Positions 13,733 to 21,535 are shown, counted from the first letter of the stretch. The stretch is 21,736 bases of DNA from Lachnospiraceae bacterium (GCA_009774625.1 VSOB01000012.1:36139-57874), one strand, 5' to 3'. The notes: generated by a model from the letters alone, not told the origin. Numbers and translations: made by a program.

Positions 13733-14896
13733 CTACTCCCGGTACGCACATATGCCTTCCCGAAGCCGGTTCAGACCGTCCTCAACCAGACTGCGGGGGC
13801 ACGCCACATTCATCCGCAGAAATTTTTCTCCGCCCCTTCCGTACTGTCCGCCTTCGGAAAGATAGAGGCCCGTCTTTTTCCTTAAAAAACAGCTGATTTC
13901 CTCACTGCTTCCCGAAAGGCTCCCGCAGTCAAGCCACATCAGATAGGTCGCTTCCGAAGGCACCGCCTTGATTTCCGGCAGGTTTTTCTGTAAAAATTCA
14001 CTGACCAGCCGTTTGTTTCCGTCAACGTATTCCCGCAAAGCGTCCAGCCACGGCGCCCCTTCCGTATAGGCGGCAATGGCCGTATTGACTGCGAATATAT
14101 TTGGCTCTGCCGCCTCGTCTGTACGGAGTCCCTGCCGCATTTTATGACGCAGGACCGTATCTGCCGCCACCACTGCCGCCGTCTGAATCCCCGCCACATT
14201 GAATGTTTTCGTCGGTGCAATACAGGTCACACTGATGTTCCTACAGGTATCGGAAACCGATGCAAACGGTATATATTCCCGGCCGGGCGCTGTCAGGTCA
14301 CAGTGAATCTCATCAGATAGGACTGTTACATGATGCCGGAAACATAATTCTCCGATTCTGGCAAGCGTTTCCCTGTCCCAGATCTTCCCCACCGGGTTGT
14401 GAGGATTGCACAGGATCATCATGGTAGTCTGAGGATCGGATAACTTCTCTTCCAGTTCCGCAAAGTCAATGCCGTAATTTTCCCCGTCATATTGCAGCGG
14501 CACATCCATCACATTTCTTCCGTTATTGGCAATCGAATGAAAGAAAATATGGTAAACAGGCGTCTGTACCAGCACATTTTCCCCTACTGTGGTCAGTTTC
14601 CGTACCGCACTGGAAACGGCGGGGATCACTCCGGTCGTAAAAAGCAGCCATTCTTTTTCCATTCTGAAATGGTGACGGCTCTCCCACCACTTTATATAAG
14701 CCTCATACCAGGCATCCGTTATCACACAGTAGCCGAAAATGCCATGCTCCGCCCTTTTTAAAACAGCATCCCGGATGGCCGGCGCTGCCTGAAAATCCAT
14801 GTCTGCCACCCACATGGGAAGCTCCCGCTCTGACACATCCCATTTCAGGCTGCCTGTACCGCGTCTGTCTGTGATCCGGTCAAAATCATACACCAT
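13733..14896 (-). CDS. MalY/PatB-type PLP aminotransferase (cystathionine beta-lyase-like)
   Basis: A 387-residue fold-type I PLP enzyme. MWVADMDFQAAPAI (28-41) is the MalY/PatB signature. CNPHNPVG (163-170) and SDEIHCD (194-200) hold the cofactor; the Schiff-base lysine is K230 in APTKTFNVAG. EKFLRMNVACPR supplies the carboxylate-binding arginine. MalY/PatB enzymes cleave cystathionine or cysteine conjugates and some also act as aminotransferases or regulators. The length is that of a full enzyme. GGGAGG precedes the start. The neighbouring lysR relic points towards it and may once have been its regulator's gene. Confidence 0.94.
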   Translation of the reverse strand: MVYDFDRITDRRGTGSLKWDVSERELPMWVADMDFQAAPAIRDAVLKRAEHGIFGYCVITDAWYEAYIKWWESRHHFRMEKEWLLFTTGVIPAVSSAVRKLTTVGENVLVQTPVYHIFFHSIANNGRNVMDVPLQYDGENYGIDFAELEEKLSDPQTTMMILCNPHNPVGKIWDRETLARIGELCFRHHVTVLSDEIHCDLTAPGREYIPFASVSDTCRNISVTCIAPTKTFNVAGIQTAAVVAADTVLRHKMRQGLRTDEAAEPNIFAVNTAIAAYTEGAPWLDALREYVDGNKRLVSEFLQKNLPEIKAVPSEATYLMWLDCGSLSGSSEEISCFLRKKTGLYLSEGGQYGRGGEKFLRMNVACPRSLVEDGLNRLREGICAYRE

Positions 14897-14903
14897 AATT
14901 TTA

Positions 14904-15190
14904 TCCTCCCTGTTTTATCATAAAAGAAACTTCCACAATGCCGCTGCCAGGCGCCCGCGAAAGCCCTGCCGTATCCTCAGCATATCCTGATGATGTGCTG
15001 CTGCGGCGGGTGGTTGTATTCTTATATAATACTACCGTAAACACTGTTGCGCCAACTGTTATTTCCGGTTCCGGTATTTCATCTTCCGTTTCCCATGTCA
15101 GATATTCCTGTTTGATTGCTCCCCTTTCTATTTTATATGCTCATGTCCCTGTCCTCCCCCTCCGCAGGGCGGGCTTTCTCAACCGAACCC
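14904..15190. other. Intergenic stretch without a supported gene
   Basis: About 290 bases between the aminotransferase start and the terminator of the PHP gene. An 80-codon stop-free minus frame (14901-15140, ending at GGATAA in the aminotransferase ribosome binding site, with residues such as EPEITVGATVFTVVLYKN) is open but has no start codon with a ribosome binding site. A plus-strand frame over the same bases is its mirror. I see no domain in either. Confidence 0.5.
15026..15055 (-). promoter_or_regulatory. Possible promoter of the MalY/PatB gene
   Basis: Minus strand: TTGGCG (15055-15050), 18-base spacer, TATTAT (15031-15026), about 130 bases upstream of the start codon. Moderate matches, and a long leader would result. 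Confidence 0.35.
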
Positions 15191-15222
15191 AAAACAAAAG
15201 AGCATATCTGAATTAGATATGC
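15191..15222 (-). terminator. Intrinsic terminator of the PHP phosphatase gene
   Basis: Perfect 8-bp stem GCATATCT/AGATATGC (15202-15209 with 15215-15222), 5-base loop, followed on the minus strand by TCTTTTGTTTTGG. It begins 13 bases beyond the stop codon. Confidence 0.75.
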
Positions 15223-15234
15223 CCTCTATTTGTC

Positions 15235-16065
15235 TTACAGAGTATGATAGAGCGGCTTTTGGTTATCATAGGTGCAAAAATACCCAAAGCCCAAGTCTTT
15301 CAGAAGCTGTTTTGCCTCCAAAATGCCGGCTCCCAGATGAGCCGGCGCATGGCTGTCACTTCCGATCGTTATGAGTTCCCCGCCCAGCTCCCTGTAAAGT
15401 TTCAGTATATCCACAGACGGCGTCGTATCCTGCAGTCCATACCTGCGGAAGGAGGTATTAAACTCTATCCCTTTTCCATCCGCAATCACAATTTTTAAAA
15501 TTTCCGATACTACCTCCCTGATTTTTTCAAAGGGATAAACGCCGTTTTTGTCATACCGCACGATCAGATCCAAATGCCCCAGTACACTATAGTCCTGATA
15601 TGCCTTTACCAGCTCCAGTATTTCTTCATAATATCGCTCGTTGTATTCCTTCTGGCTCCGGTTTCTCTGAAAGTCCTGTGTCCAGAACTCCCGGTCCTCC
15701 ACCTGGTGAACAGACAGAATCACGAAATCAAGCGGACAGGTTTCCTGCAGTGTCTGATATTGGGGAATCGTATGCGTCTGCATACCGAACTCCAGCCCTG
15801 TCCTTATGGTGATCTGCCCGTCATACTTATGCTGAAGCTCCTTAAGCAGGGCAAAATACCGGGGGTAATCCACATTCATAGGCCCTTTCCCTCTGCGGCA
15901 TTCGGCCGGACGACTGTAGTCCCAGTCCTCCTTTATCCCATAATCCACATGATCTGTAAAACAGATTTCATCCATCTTCATGGCTATGGCGTCCTTCACC
16001 ACCTGTTCCATCGGATACGCTGAATCATCACTGAACTCCGTGTGTACATGATAATCTGCAAACAT
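15235..16065 (-). CDS. hisJ: Histidinol-phosphatase HisJ-family PHP protein
   Basis: A 276-residue PHP-superfamily metal phosphoesterase. The first motif is DYHVHTEFSDDS (H6, H8). FTDHVDYG (D38, H39), TGLEFG, LSVHQVE, LGHLDLI and IGSDSHAPAHLG supply the remaining metal ligands. Size and motifs fit the HisJ/HisK histidinol-phosphatase family, which removes phosphate from L-histidinol phosphate in histidine synthesis. No other his gene is close, so a different phosphoester substrate cannot be excluded. AGGAGG is located seven bases before the start. It is divergent from the LysR gene across 283 bases. Confidence 0.93.
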   Translation of the reverse strand: MFADYHVHTEFSDDSAYPMEQVVKDAIAMKMDEICFTDHVDYGIKEDWDYSRPAECRRGKGPMNVDYPRYFALLKELQHKYDGQITIRTGLEFGMQTHTIPQYQTLQETCPLDFVILSVHQVEDREFWTQDFQRNRSQKEYNERYYEEILELVKAYQDYSVLGHLDLIVRYDKNGVYPFEKIREVVSEILKIVIADGKGIEFNTSFRRYGLQDTTPSVDILKLYRELGGELITIGSDSHAPAHLGAGILEAKQLLKDLGFGYFCTYDNQKPLYHTL

Positions 16066-16178
16066 ACCGTTTCCTCCTGATCATGAGCCATTCCAGGCCC
16101 CGGACAAATAACCTGGATACAGACTCTCTTTTTTCTACAGCTTATCCGTATGCAGGCAATAAGTCAAGCAGCATATCT

Positions 16179-16201
16179 TTACAACCGTTTTGCAGTTGTA
16201 A
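16179..16201. promoter_or_regulatory. Inverted repeat, candidate LysR operator
   Basis: TTACAAC (16179-16185) and GTTGTAA (16195-16201) around nine bases, in the divergent space between the PHP phosphatase and the LysR gene, 34 bases upstream of the LysR -35 box. Dyads with a T-N11-A core are typical LysR binding sites; regulation of either neighbour is inference. Confidence 0.45.
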
Positions 16202-16234
16202 TAATAAATTCTTACATCCAACTATTTAATATGC

Positions 16235-16263
16235 TTGACGCGTATGGCATGCTGTCATATAAT
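16235..16263 (+). promoter_or_regulatory. Sigma-A promoter of the lysR gene
   Basis: TTGACG (16235-16240), 17-base spacer, perfect TATAAT (16258-16263). It lies 86 bases before the start codon at 16349. Its presence excludes the longer reading frame beginning at 16235 as a real N-terminus. Confidence 0.8.
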
Positions 16264-16348
16264 CAACCCATCATCAAGCAGAGTACATTTACATTTCCCG
16301 ATGAAAGATAAGAAACAGCAGAAACATGAAACGCGGAGAGCCAAACAA

Positions 16349-17245
16349 ATGGAACTGAGAGTACTTCAATATTTCCTCGCCGTCACAAGAGAACAGAGCA
16401 TTTCCGGCGCTGCCGAATCCCTGCACCTTTCCCAGCCCACTCTGTCAAGGCAGTTGAAGGAACTGGAAGAGGAGCTTGGAAAACAGCTTTTTATCAGGGG
16501 CAACCGTAAGATCACCCTGACAGAAGAGGGTATGATTCTGAGAAAACGCGCAGAAGAGGTAGTGGAACTGATCCGGAAAACAGAACATGAAATCGCCATT
16601 ATGGATGAGATCATTGCAGGGGACGTTTATATCGGAGCAGGAGAAACAGACGCCGTCCGTTATCTTGCACGGGCCGCAAGAGAACTGCAGAAAGAATATC
16701 CGGATGTGCACTATCATATATCCAGCGGTGATACCATAGACGTGTTGGAAAGTCTTGACAAAGGGCTGATCGACTTCGGACTTCTGTTCGGCACAGTCGA
16801 TACTTCCAAGTATGAATATTTCAGCTTCCCGGTTTCCGACCGCTACGGAATCCTGATGCAGAAAGACAGTCCTCTGGCCGAAAAGGAAACCATATGTCCT
16901 GAAGATTTGTGGGATAAGCCTCTTATCTTTAACCGGAATACCCGTGACGGGGATATGCTGACCGCATGGCTGAAAAAGGGACGGTCAGAAATACAGGTGA
17001 TCTCCACCTATAACCTGCTTTTCAATGCTTCCCTGATGGTAGAAGAAGGTCTTGGCTATGCATTTGCCCTGGACAAGATCATCAACGTATCCGGAAACAG
17101 CCGCCTCTGCTTCCGTCCCCTTGACCCGCCGCTGTATGCCGACATGAATCTGATCTGGAAAAAATATCAGTTTTTTCCCAAAGCAGTCCGGAAATTTCTC
17201 GCCAAATTTGAGGAAATGATTCAAAGCCCCGCGGCAAAGATATAG
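16349..17245 (+). CDS. LysR-family transcription regulator
   Basis: A 298-residue protein. The N-terminal winged HTH (1-60) reads MELRVLQYFLAVTREQSISG, then LHLSQPTLSRQLKELEEELG and FIRGNRKITLTEEG. The linker helix and a periplasmic-binding-protein-like effector domain follow (VYIGAGETDAVRYLARAARE; GLIDFGLLFG; SPLAEKETICPEDLWDKPLI; MVEEGLGYAFALDKI). Full length for the family. The start at 16349 has GGAGAG nine bases upstream and lies downstream of the promoter. It is likely autoregulated through the dyad at 16179-16201 and may control the divergent PHP gene. A weak hairpin follows (17244-17273) without a clear U-tract. The 150 bases after the stop hold no gene. Confidence 0.95.
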   Translation: MELRVLQYFLAVTREQSISGAAESLHLSQPTLSRQLKELEEELGKQLFIRGNRKITLTEEGMILRKRAEEVVELIRKTEHEIAIMDEIIAGDVYIGAGETDAVRYLARAARELQKEYPDVHYHISSGDTIDVLESLDKGLIDFGLLFGTVDTSKYEYFSFPVSDRYGILMQKDSPLAEKETICPEDLWDKPLIFNRNTRDGDMLTAWLKKGRSEIQVISTYNLLFNASLMVEEGLGYAFALDKIINVSGNSRLCFRPLDPPLYADMNLIWKKYQFFPKAVRKFLAKFEEMIQSPAAKI

Positions 17246-17397
17246 CAGGCCTGCCAATATCCCATTGCCTGCTTTACAGGCATTATCTTTTCCGGGCCGG
17301 CCAGTTGTTTTCCGCAATCACAGGTACACCAAATACACCGTATACTTTTTTATGAACTCCATAGTTTCAAAACCTTTGGCGCAAAATATCAATCATT

Positions 17398-17832
17398 TCA
17401 TCTTGCTTTCCTCCAAAACAATCCCGCTGATTTTGCAAGGTCACATATCAGATTTCCCATATCCTCACCCGGATGATAGACGGATACATGCAGACAATCC
17501 TTTTCAAATACAAACAGAGTTTCTTCCCCACACAGCAGATATAAAACGTCTGTGACACCATTGATTGCTTCTGCCACCATTTCCGGAGTGGGATGCCTTG
17601 TCAGCTTACCATCGCCATACGCATAAACAGAGACAGGATAATAACACATCAGCCTTAGCATAATACCGGCAAACTTATCCTGCAAATGAAATTGCCTCTC
17701 ATGGCTCAGCAAATACTCTTCCACCGCAAAGAAATTTCCCTTTGCGTCAGCCGGAACCTGTTTTGGCAATATATCAATGACATAACATGGTTTCTCCAGT
17801 ATTGTCTCTATTTTTACAATTAGTTCATCCAT
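17398..17832 (-). CDS. Conserved-looking uncharacterised protein
   Basis: A 144-residue protein: MDELIVKIETILEKPCYVID, then PADAKGNFFAVEEYLLSHER, LMCYYPVSVYAYG and ETLFVFEKDCLHVSVYHPGE. Alternating beta and helix pattern, no signal peptide or membrane segment. I do not recognise the family. AGAGG is seven bases before the start. The start codon overlaps the end of a short upstream frame (17820-17936), hinting that it was once the second gene of an operon. The gene is supported by composition and start signals only. Confidence 0.7.
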   Translation of the reverse strand: MDELIVKIETILEKPCYVIDILPKQVPADAKGNFFAVEEYLLSHERQFHLQDKFAGIMLRLMCYYPVSVYAYGDGKLTRHPTPEMVAEAINGVTDVLYLLCGEETLFVFEKDCLHVSVYHPGEDMGNLICDLAKSAGLFWRKAR

Positions 17833-17936
17833 AACATGCCTCTTATCACTACTTTCTTATGCCCCGATTTTATCATACTGGCAGCAAGTATGCTATAAAA
17901 ATCAAGAATCCGCTCCCCACTTCCATCCTCTTCCAT
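17820..17936 (-). CDS. Short open frame overlapping the next gene's start, possible gene remnant
   Basis: A 38-codon frame (MEEDGSGERILDFYSILAAS, then MIKSGHKKVVIRGMLWMN), open further upstream for about 20 codons (TAEHEAIVSSETV). Its stop lies 13 bases past the start of the 17398-17832 gene in another frame, the usual overlap of consecutive operon genes. No ribosome binding site is seen before the methionine, so it may be the 3' end of a lost gene. Confidence 0.25.
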   Translation of the reverse strand: MEEDGSGERILDFYSILAASMIKSGHKKVVIRGMLWMN

Positions 17937-18008
17937 AACCGTTTCTGACGAAACGATTGCCTCATGTTCCGCTGTATTTTTTCTCTGGTTTTTTGTTTTT
18001 TATTAAAT

Positions 18009-18037
18009 TTGCATATGCTGAAATATTATAGTAGAAT
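18009..18037 (+). promoter_or_regulatory. Promoter of the nucleoside phosphorylase gene
   Basis: TTGCAT (18009-18014), 17-base spacer, TAGAAT (18032-18037), in an AT-rich stretch 44 bases ahead of the TTG start at 18081. Confidence 0.6.
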
Positions 18038-18080
18038 CGAATTATATTGAAAGACTTATTTTTTTAAGGAGGAGACATAA

Positions 18081-18851
18081 TTGTATACAATATTTCAAAG
18101 AGCAGAAATCGCAGAACCGACTTTGTTCAGCCCTTCTGACACCACCCAAAAGATTGAAAATTTTCCGGAAATCTGCGTTTCCACATTTTCTGAAACTATC
18201 ATTCAAAAATTTTCTTCTTTAGATGGCGTGGAACAAATAGCGCAGCTCTGCTCCGCAAACGGTGTCCTGCCTGTCTATAAAATAAATTATAAAAATAAAG
18301 AGATCGCTTTTTATCGTTCTATGGTAGGCGCGCCCGCCTGTGCCGCATGTTTTGAAGAAATCATTGCCATGGGCGCTGAAAAGTTTGTTTTGTTCGGCTC
18401 CTGCGGAGTATTGGATGATGATAAGGTAAAAGACCATATTATTATCCCTGTTTCTGCTGTCCGTGATGAGGGTACAAGTTATCATTATATAGCTCCTTCT
18501 GCAGAAATCGAAGCGGATACCCGCTCTGTCCAGATACTGGAACATGTTTTGACGGCCTGCGGCTACTCCTGTGTAAAAGGCAAAACATGGACTTCAGACG
18601 CTATTTACCGTGAAACCCGCTCTGCCATTTCAGAGCGCAGAGCCGAAGGCTGTATTGCGGTGGAAATGGAGTGCGCCTCTATGCTGGCTGTGGCAAAATA
18701 CAGACAGATTCCTTTTATCCAGTTTTTGTATGGAGCAGACAGTCTCAGTTCCGACACATGGGAAATCCGGGATCTGGCTTTACACGGTCTTACCAATGCA
18801 GAAAAATACATGCTCCTTGCCTTTGAATGCGGTCTTGCTTTATCAAATTAA
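18081..18851 (+). CDS. Nucleoside phosphorylase (uridine phosphorylase-like), TTG start
   Basis: A 256-residue PNP/UDP-family protein. VLFGSCGVLDD (103-113) is the phosphate/base site loop, TSDAIYRET (171-179) and CIAVEMECASMLAVAK (191-206) form the ribose- and base-binding signature. It probably splits nucleosides to base and ribose-1-phosphate with phosphate in the cytoplasm; the nearest pattern is the uridine phosphorylase branch. Start: a strong AAGGAGGAG (18066-18074) is followed six bases later by TTG at 18081, and the next in-frame ATG is 80 codons downstream inside the fold, so TTG is the start. The AbrB-like gene follows on the same strand after 120 bases. Confidence 0.9.
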   Translation: MYTIFQRAEIAEPTLFSPSDTTQKIENFPEICVSTFSETIIQKFSSLDGVEQIAQLCSANGVLPVYKINYKNKEIAFYRSMVGAPACAACFEEIIAMGAEKFVLFGSCGVLDDDKVKDHIIIPVSAVRDEGTSYHYIAPSAEIEADTRSVQILEHVLTACGYSCVKGKTWTSDAIYRETRSAISERRAEGCIAVEMECASMLAVAKYRQIPFIQFLYGADSLSSDTWEIRDLALHGLTNAEKYMLLAFECGLALSN

Positions 18852-18971
18852 GCGATACCGAAAAAATCTGCACCGTCTCTTTTTAAAAGCACACTTCAGA
18901 GAGCCTCAGTGACATTGGACTTTTCCTGTGATATAGTAAACTTCCACATTGAAGAAAAGGAGTTGATGACA

Positions 18972-19439
18972 ATGCCACAAATGAACAAAGGCGGTAAATT
19001 TATTTTTGGGAAATCACTGATACGGGATGACTTGACAGTCCATCTTCCACCACAGACTCTTACAGAGTACAACGCAGCGGCAGAGGGAAAAATCTATCTC
19101 TTTACCGGAAGCAAAGTCACCGGCGGCTTTTGCGTAACGAGAAAAGGATTATTGGAACCCTCAAAGCTGGGACACATTCTTACTGAGCATCCGGCTTTGC
19201 AAAATTACCAGACCGCAGAGGGTGAATTTATCAGACACAAGGGACGGTCCTATTGTTGGGTAAGTATTTCAGAAAGCGGAGTCATCCGGCTGAATCAGGA
19301 AATGGCAGACTTCCTCAACCTGAGAATCGGAATGGAACTTTTGTCTATCAGAAGCAGCAATATTGCTTTCACAATGGGCGCAACAGGCCCTTTGCTGGAA
19401 AGGGCCAGGAATTATGCGGGTGAAATCAAAACTTACTGA
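18972..19439 (+). CDS. Uncharacterised protein with AbrB-like C-terminal segment
   Basis: A 155-residue protein starting MPQMNKGGKFIFGKSLIRDD. The C-terminal part (WVSISESGVIRLNQEMADFL then NLRIGMELLSIRSSNIAF) has the pattern of a swapped-hairpin SpoVT/AbrB segment (beta, 'G.I.L....', helix, 'L..G..L..I...'). The family is not certain. No signal peptide. AAGGAG (18957-18962) fits the start at 18972; an in-frame ATG two codons earlier is too close to it. It could be a DNA- or ligand-binding protein co-expressed with the phosphorylase. Confidence 0.7.
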   Translation: MPQMNKGGKFIFGKSLIRDDLTVHLPPQTLTEYNAAAEGKIYLFTGSKVTGGFCVTRKGLLEPSKLGHILTEHPALQNYQTAEGEFIRHKGRSYCWVSISESGVIRLNQEMADFLNLRIGMELLSIRSSNIAFTMGATGPLLERARNYAGEIKTY

Positions 19440-19543
19440 ACAATGATCCGCCTTTATCATCTTTTTGCGCTTTTTGTAAAACCAAATGCCCTTCCGGTCT
19501 GCAAAGAGTATCCCTGCATCCGCAGGCAGCAACACCGGGGGCA

Positions 19544-19960
19544 CTATCTCCCCCTATGCTTCTCTTTCCTTTTCTGCTGTTTCAGTTCAAACTGCCGCTG
19601 TTTCTCTGCTTCCCGTCTCTCCCGGCTCACAGTCTTACGTTCCGTTTTCAACAGCTCCTGCTGCAATTTCAGGGCCTGCTGCGACTTTGTTCCTATCCCG
19701 GCCTTCTGCACCTGTTTCCGTACTTCACGCTGTAGCCGTTTCGGATTGCGGCCAGCTTCTTTTACATCAGCAGCCACAGACGGACTAAATCGCAGCCGGA
19801 AGTAATGTTTCAAAATGAAGTCGTATATCTCATAGTCTTTTGGCTCTGCGCCAAACGTAACCTTACACACATACAACTTTCCATCTGATATACATTCCAA
19901 CACACCCACCCAAAAGGGTTCTTCAAAAAATACTGTCAGTCTACCTGATACTTTGTCCAT
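19544..19960 (-). CDS. yjdF: YjdF family protein (DUF2992)
   Basis: A 138-residue YjdF-type protein. The N-terminal half (GRLTVFFEEPFWVGVLECIS, then KVTFGAEPKDYEIYDFIL) is the DUF2992 core. The C-terminal half is strongly basic and coiled (KRLQREVRKQV... QKRKEKHRGR). The biochemical role is unknown; expression is controlled by the yjdF riboswitch, which responds to azaaromatic compounds, so a role in handling toxic planar molecules is proposed in the literature. The AAGGAGG (19968-19975) precedes the start at 19960, and the riboswitch lies directly upstream. Confidence 0.95.
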   Translation of the reverse strand: MDKVSGRLTVFFEEPFWVGVLECISDGKLYVCKVTFGAEPKDYEIYDFILKHYFRLRFSPSVAADVKEAGRNPKRLQREVRKQVQKAGIGTKSQQALKLQQELLKTERKTVSRERREAEKQRQFELKQQKRKEKHRGR

Positions 19961-19977
19961 GACAATTCCTCCTTAAT

Positions 19978-20150
19978 GCCTTGCGGCTGTCGCGTCATTC
20001 GTCAAGCGCTCCTGCAAGCAGAGCGTTTTCCTCATTATCCGCGTAAATAATTGTAACGAACAAAGAACGGACGACCCTAAGGAGGGAGGGCTACTTACAC
20101 CGAAAAGGTGCGACTGGACTACCTACCAGTTCTGCAAGATTGTCTTGCGT
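19978..20150 (-). promoter_or_regulatory. yjdF-motif riboswitch
   Basis: About 170 bases of highly structured leader immediately upstream of yjdF. Minus-strand landmarks: hairpin GCAAGA-caa-TCTTGC (20148-20134), the conserved-looking GGTAGGTAGTCC (20127-20116), a CACC-tttt-GGTG hairpin and GTAAGTAGCCC (20098-20088), a second G/C-rich stem around 20035-20010, then the ribosome binding site. The position in front of yjdF and these segments match the known yjdF RNA, which binds azaaromatic ligands and probably controls translation. The assignment is by context and memory of the motif; exact limits are estimated. Confidence 0.8.
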
Positions 20151-20203
20151 TGTGTTTTTATCTTTGCTTCTATATATTACCACATAAACGCCCATTTTTC
20201 CAT

Positions 20204-20237
20204 AAAAAAGGGCAATCCGCTTTATCTGCGAACTGCC
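20204..20237 (-). terminator. Intrinsic terminator upstream of the yjdF leader
   Basis: Stem GGCAATCCGC/GCGAACTGCC (20211-20220 with 20228-20237) pairs fully on the minus-strand RNA with two G-U pairs, seven-base loop, then TTTTTT (20209-20204). It insulates the yjdF leader from read-through of the acetyltransferase gene. Confidence 0.75.
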
Positions 20238-20340
20238 ATATTACCATTTTCCATATCTGTTTTGACTGACAGGATGCCATTGCCATGTTCTGATTATTAC
20301 CAGGAAAAATAATATTCCGTCTTTCTCCCCGGCAGGAAGT

Positions 20341-20363
20341 TGTGGGGGATTAAATCCCCCACA
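20341..20363. other. Very stable hairpin without U-tract
   Basis: Perfect 10-bp inverted repeat TGTGGGGGAT/ATCCCCCACA (20341-20350 with 20354-20363), three-base loop. It starts 12 bases beyond the acetyltransferase stop. With no U-run in either direction, it may protect the mRNA 3' end rather than terminate it. Confidence 0.7.
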
Positions 20364-20374
20364 GACATTACAAA

Positions 20375-21004
20375 TCATTCCAGATCCTCAATCCGACCTG
20401 ATTGAATCGCCGCAATGTTTTTCTTAATCCTCTTTTCAGACCAATTCCACCATTGAAGTCTCAACAATTCGGAAATTACTTCGTCAGAAAACCGTTTTTT
20501 TATTAACTTTGCAGGAATGCCTCCCACAATCGTATAAGGCGGCACATCTTTTGTCACAACCGCCCGTGCACCGATAATCGCTCCATCACCAATCCTGACC
20601 CCGGACAAAATAACGGCTTCAAAGCCAATCCAGACATCATTGCCGATTATAATATCGCCCTTGTTGTCCCATGCACTTGTAATTTCTTTGACATCCAATC
20701 CCCATTCCTCAAAAAATATCGGAAATGGATATGTTGAAAGTGAACCCATTGCATGATTTGCACTGGTAAACAGAAACTTTGCCCCACAGGCAATCGAACA
20801 GAATTTGCCGATTTTTAACTGCTCTCTGTTAACCGGGTAATGATATAATACATTGTTTTTTTCAAAATCCCGTGGGTCATGCACAAAATCATTGTACATT
20901 GTATAATCGCCAATTTGAATACTGGCATCTGTAATCACATGTTTCAAATAAACGGTTTGAGTATCACCTGTCCGGGGATATATTTTTTTCTCCGATATAG
21001 TCAT
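20375..21004 (-). CDS. Vat/CatB-type xenobiotic O-acetyltransferase
   Basis: A 209-residue hexapeptide acyltransferase of the xenobiotic (Vat/CatB) group. The N-terminus follows Vat proteins closely: IYPRTG, VYLKHVI, IQIGDYTMYND, DFEKNNVLYHYP, LKIGKFCSIACGAKFLF, SANHAMGSLSTYPF, with H84 as the expected catalytic histidine. Later NDVWIGFEAVILSGVRIGDG, VVTKDVPPYTIVGGIPAKLI and a C-terminal LQWWNWS. Vat enzymes inactivate streptogramin A and CatB enzymes inactivate chloramphenicol by acetylation; many chromosomal relatives do neither. The start at 21004 fits GGAGG (21017-21013) eight bases upstream; the ATG at 21019 lies within that site. It is near an apparent element boundary, so transfer is possible. 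Confidence 0.93.
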   Translation of the reverse strand: MTISEKKIYPRTGDTQTVYLKHVITDASIQIGDYTMYNDFVHDPRDFEKNNVLYHYPVNREQLKIGKFCSIACGAKFLFTSANHAMGSLSTYPFPIFFEEWGLDVKEITSAWDNKGDIIIGNDVWIGFEAVILSGVRIGDGAIIGARAVVTKDVPPYTIVGGIPAKLIKKRFSDEVISELLRLQWWNWSEKRIKKNIAAIQSGRIEDLE

Positions 21005-21149
21005 TCCAAAATCCTCCATATCTGAATCATTATTATGCGACTATATCGGTTACTACAATGCAGCGTTTCACTTTTGCCTCCATCCACTTCAATTTATAGC
21101 TTTGATTATACTACTTACCTCCTCTGTTTACCACCATAAAATATAGGGC

Positions 21150-21497
21150 ATGGCAACTCAATTTAAATTATATCAAAACGCAATTAAGAATCCTGCATTA
21201 GAATTCAAAAAGGATTATCGTTCCACAGATGATTACCGAGAAAAAATGAATGCAATTTTAGACATAATCAAAACAGATATAGTAGATAATTTTACATTTA
21301 TTGATGATGGTTTTAGTAAAATGAATTGTCAAAATATTTTCATATATGGTTTATCATACGATTTTAATGATTCTCTTCTTGTCGAAATTGCACGACAGCA
21401 CAAAGCCATATTAATTACTAATGATGCTGACTATGCAAACTATGGCAATGATTTTCAAATAGTTACCTCTAACAAGTTTTTATTAATGAGCCACTAA
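21150..21497 (+). pseudogene. PIN-domain protein lacking its N-terminus
   Basis: A 115-residue frame with the C-terminal two-thirds of a PIN domain: DDGFSKMN..., SYDFNDSLLVEIARQHKAIL, ITNDADYANYG (acidic residues of the active site) and IVTSNKFLLMSH, the usual PIN ending. The first PIN motif (hydrophobic-D-T/A-N) and about 30 residues are missing. An in-frame TAG stands three bases before the ATG, and the ribosome binding site is poor (AGGG two bases away). Base composition is far more AT-rich than the neighbours. No antitoxin gene is seen. It is probably a 5'-truncated remnant of a toxin or RNase, although use of the internal ATG cannot be excluded. Confidence 0.65.
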
Positions 21498-21503
21498 GCT
21501 TTT

Positions 21504-21522
21504 AGGTATCAAAAAGGTATCA
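21504..21522 (+). repeat. Paired 8-bp direct repeats, 11-bp period
   Basis: AGGTATCA at 21504-21511 and 21515-21522, one helical turn apart, just after the PIN fragment. Resembles paired protein-binding sites near an integrase. Confidence 0.5.
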
Positions 21523-21535
21523 CGTCCCACCTAAA

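Noticed and set aside
14938..15216. 92-codon plus-strand frame upstream of the PHP gene terminator
   Set aside because: No ribosome binding site, low-complexity Ser/Val-rich product, and it runs into the minus-strand terminator.
16235..16348. Longer start of the LysR regulator
   Set aside because: The TTG is part of a near-consensus -35 box and the family starts at the MELRVLQYF residues.
17939..17956. CGTTTC-tgac-GAAACG hairpin as terminator
   Set aside because: Short stem with no U-tract, inside a possible coding remnant.
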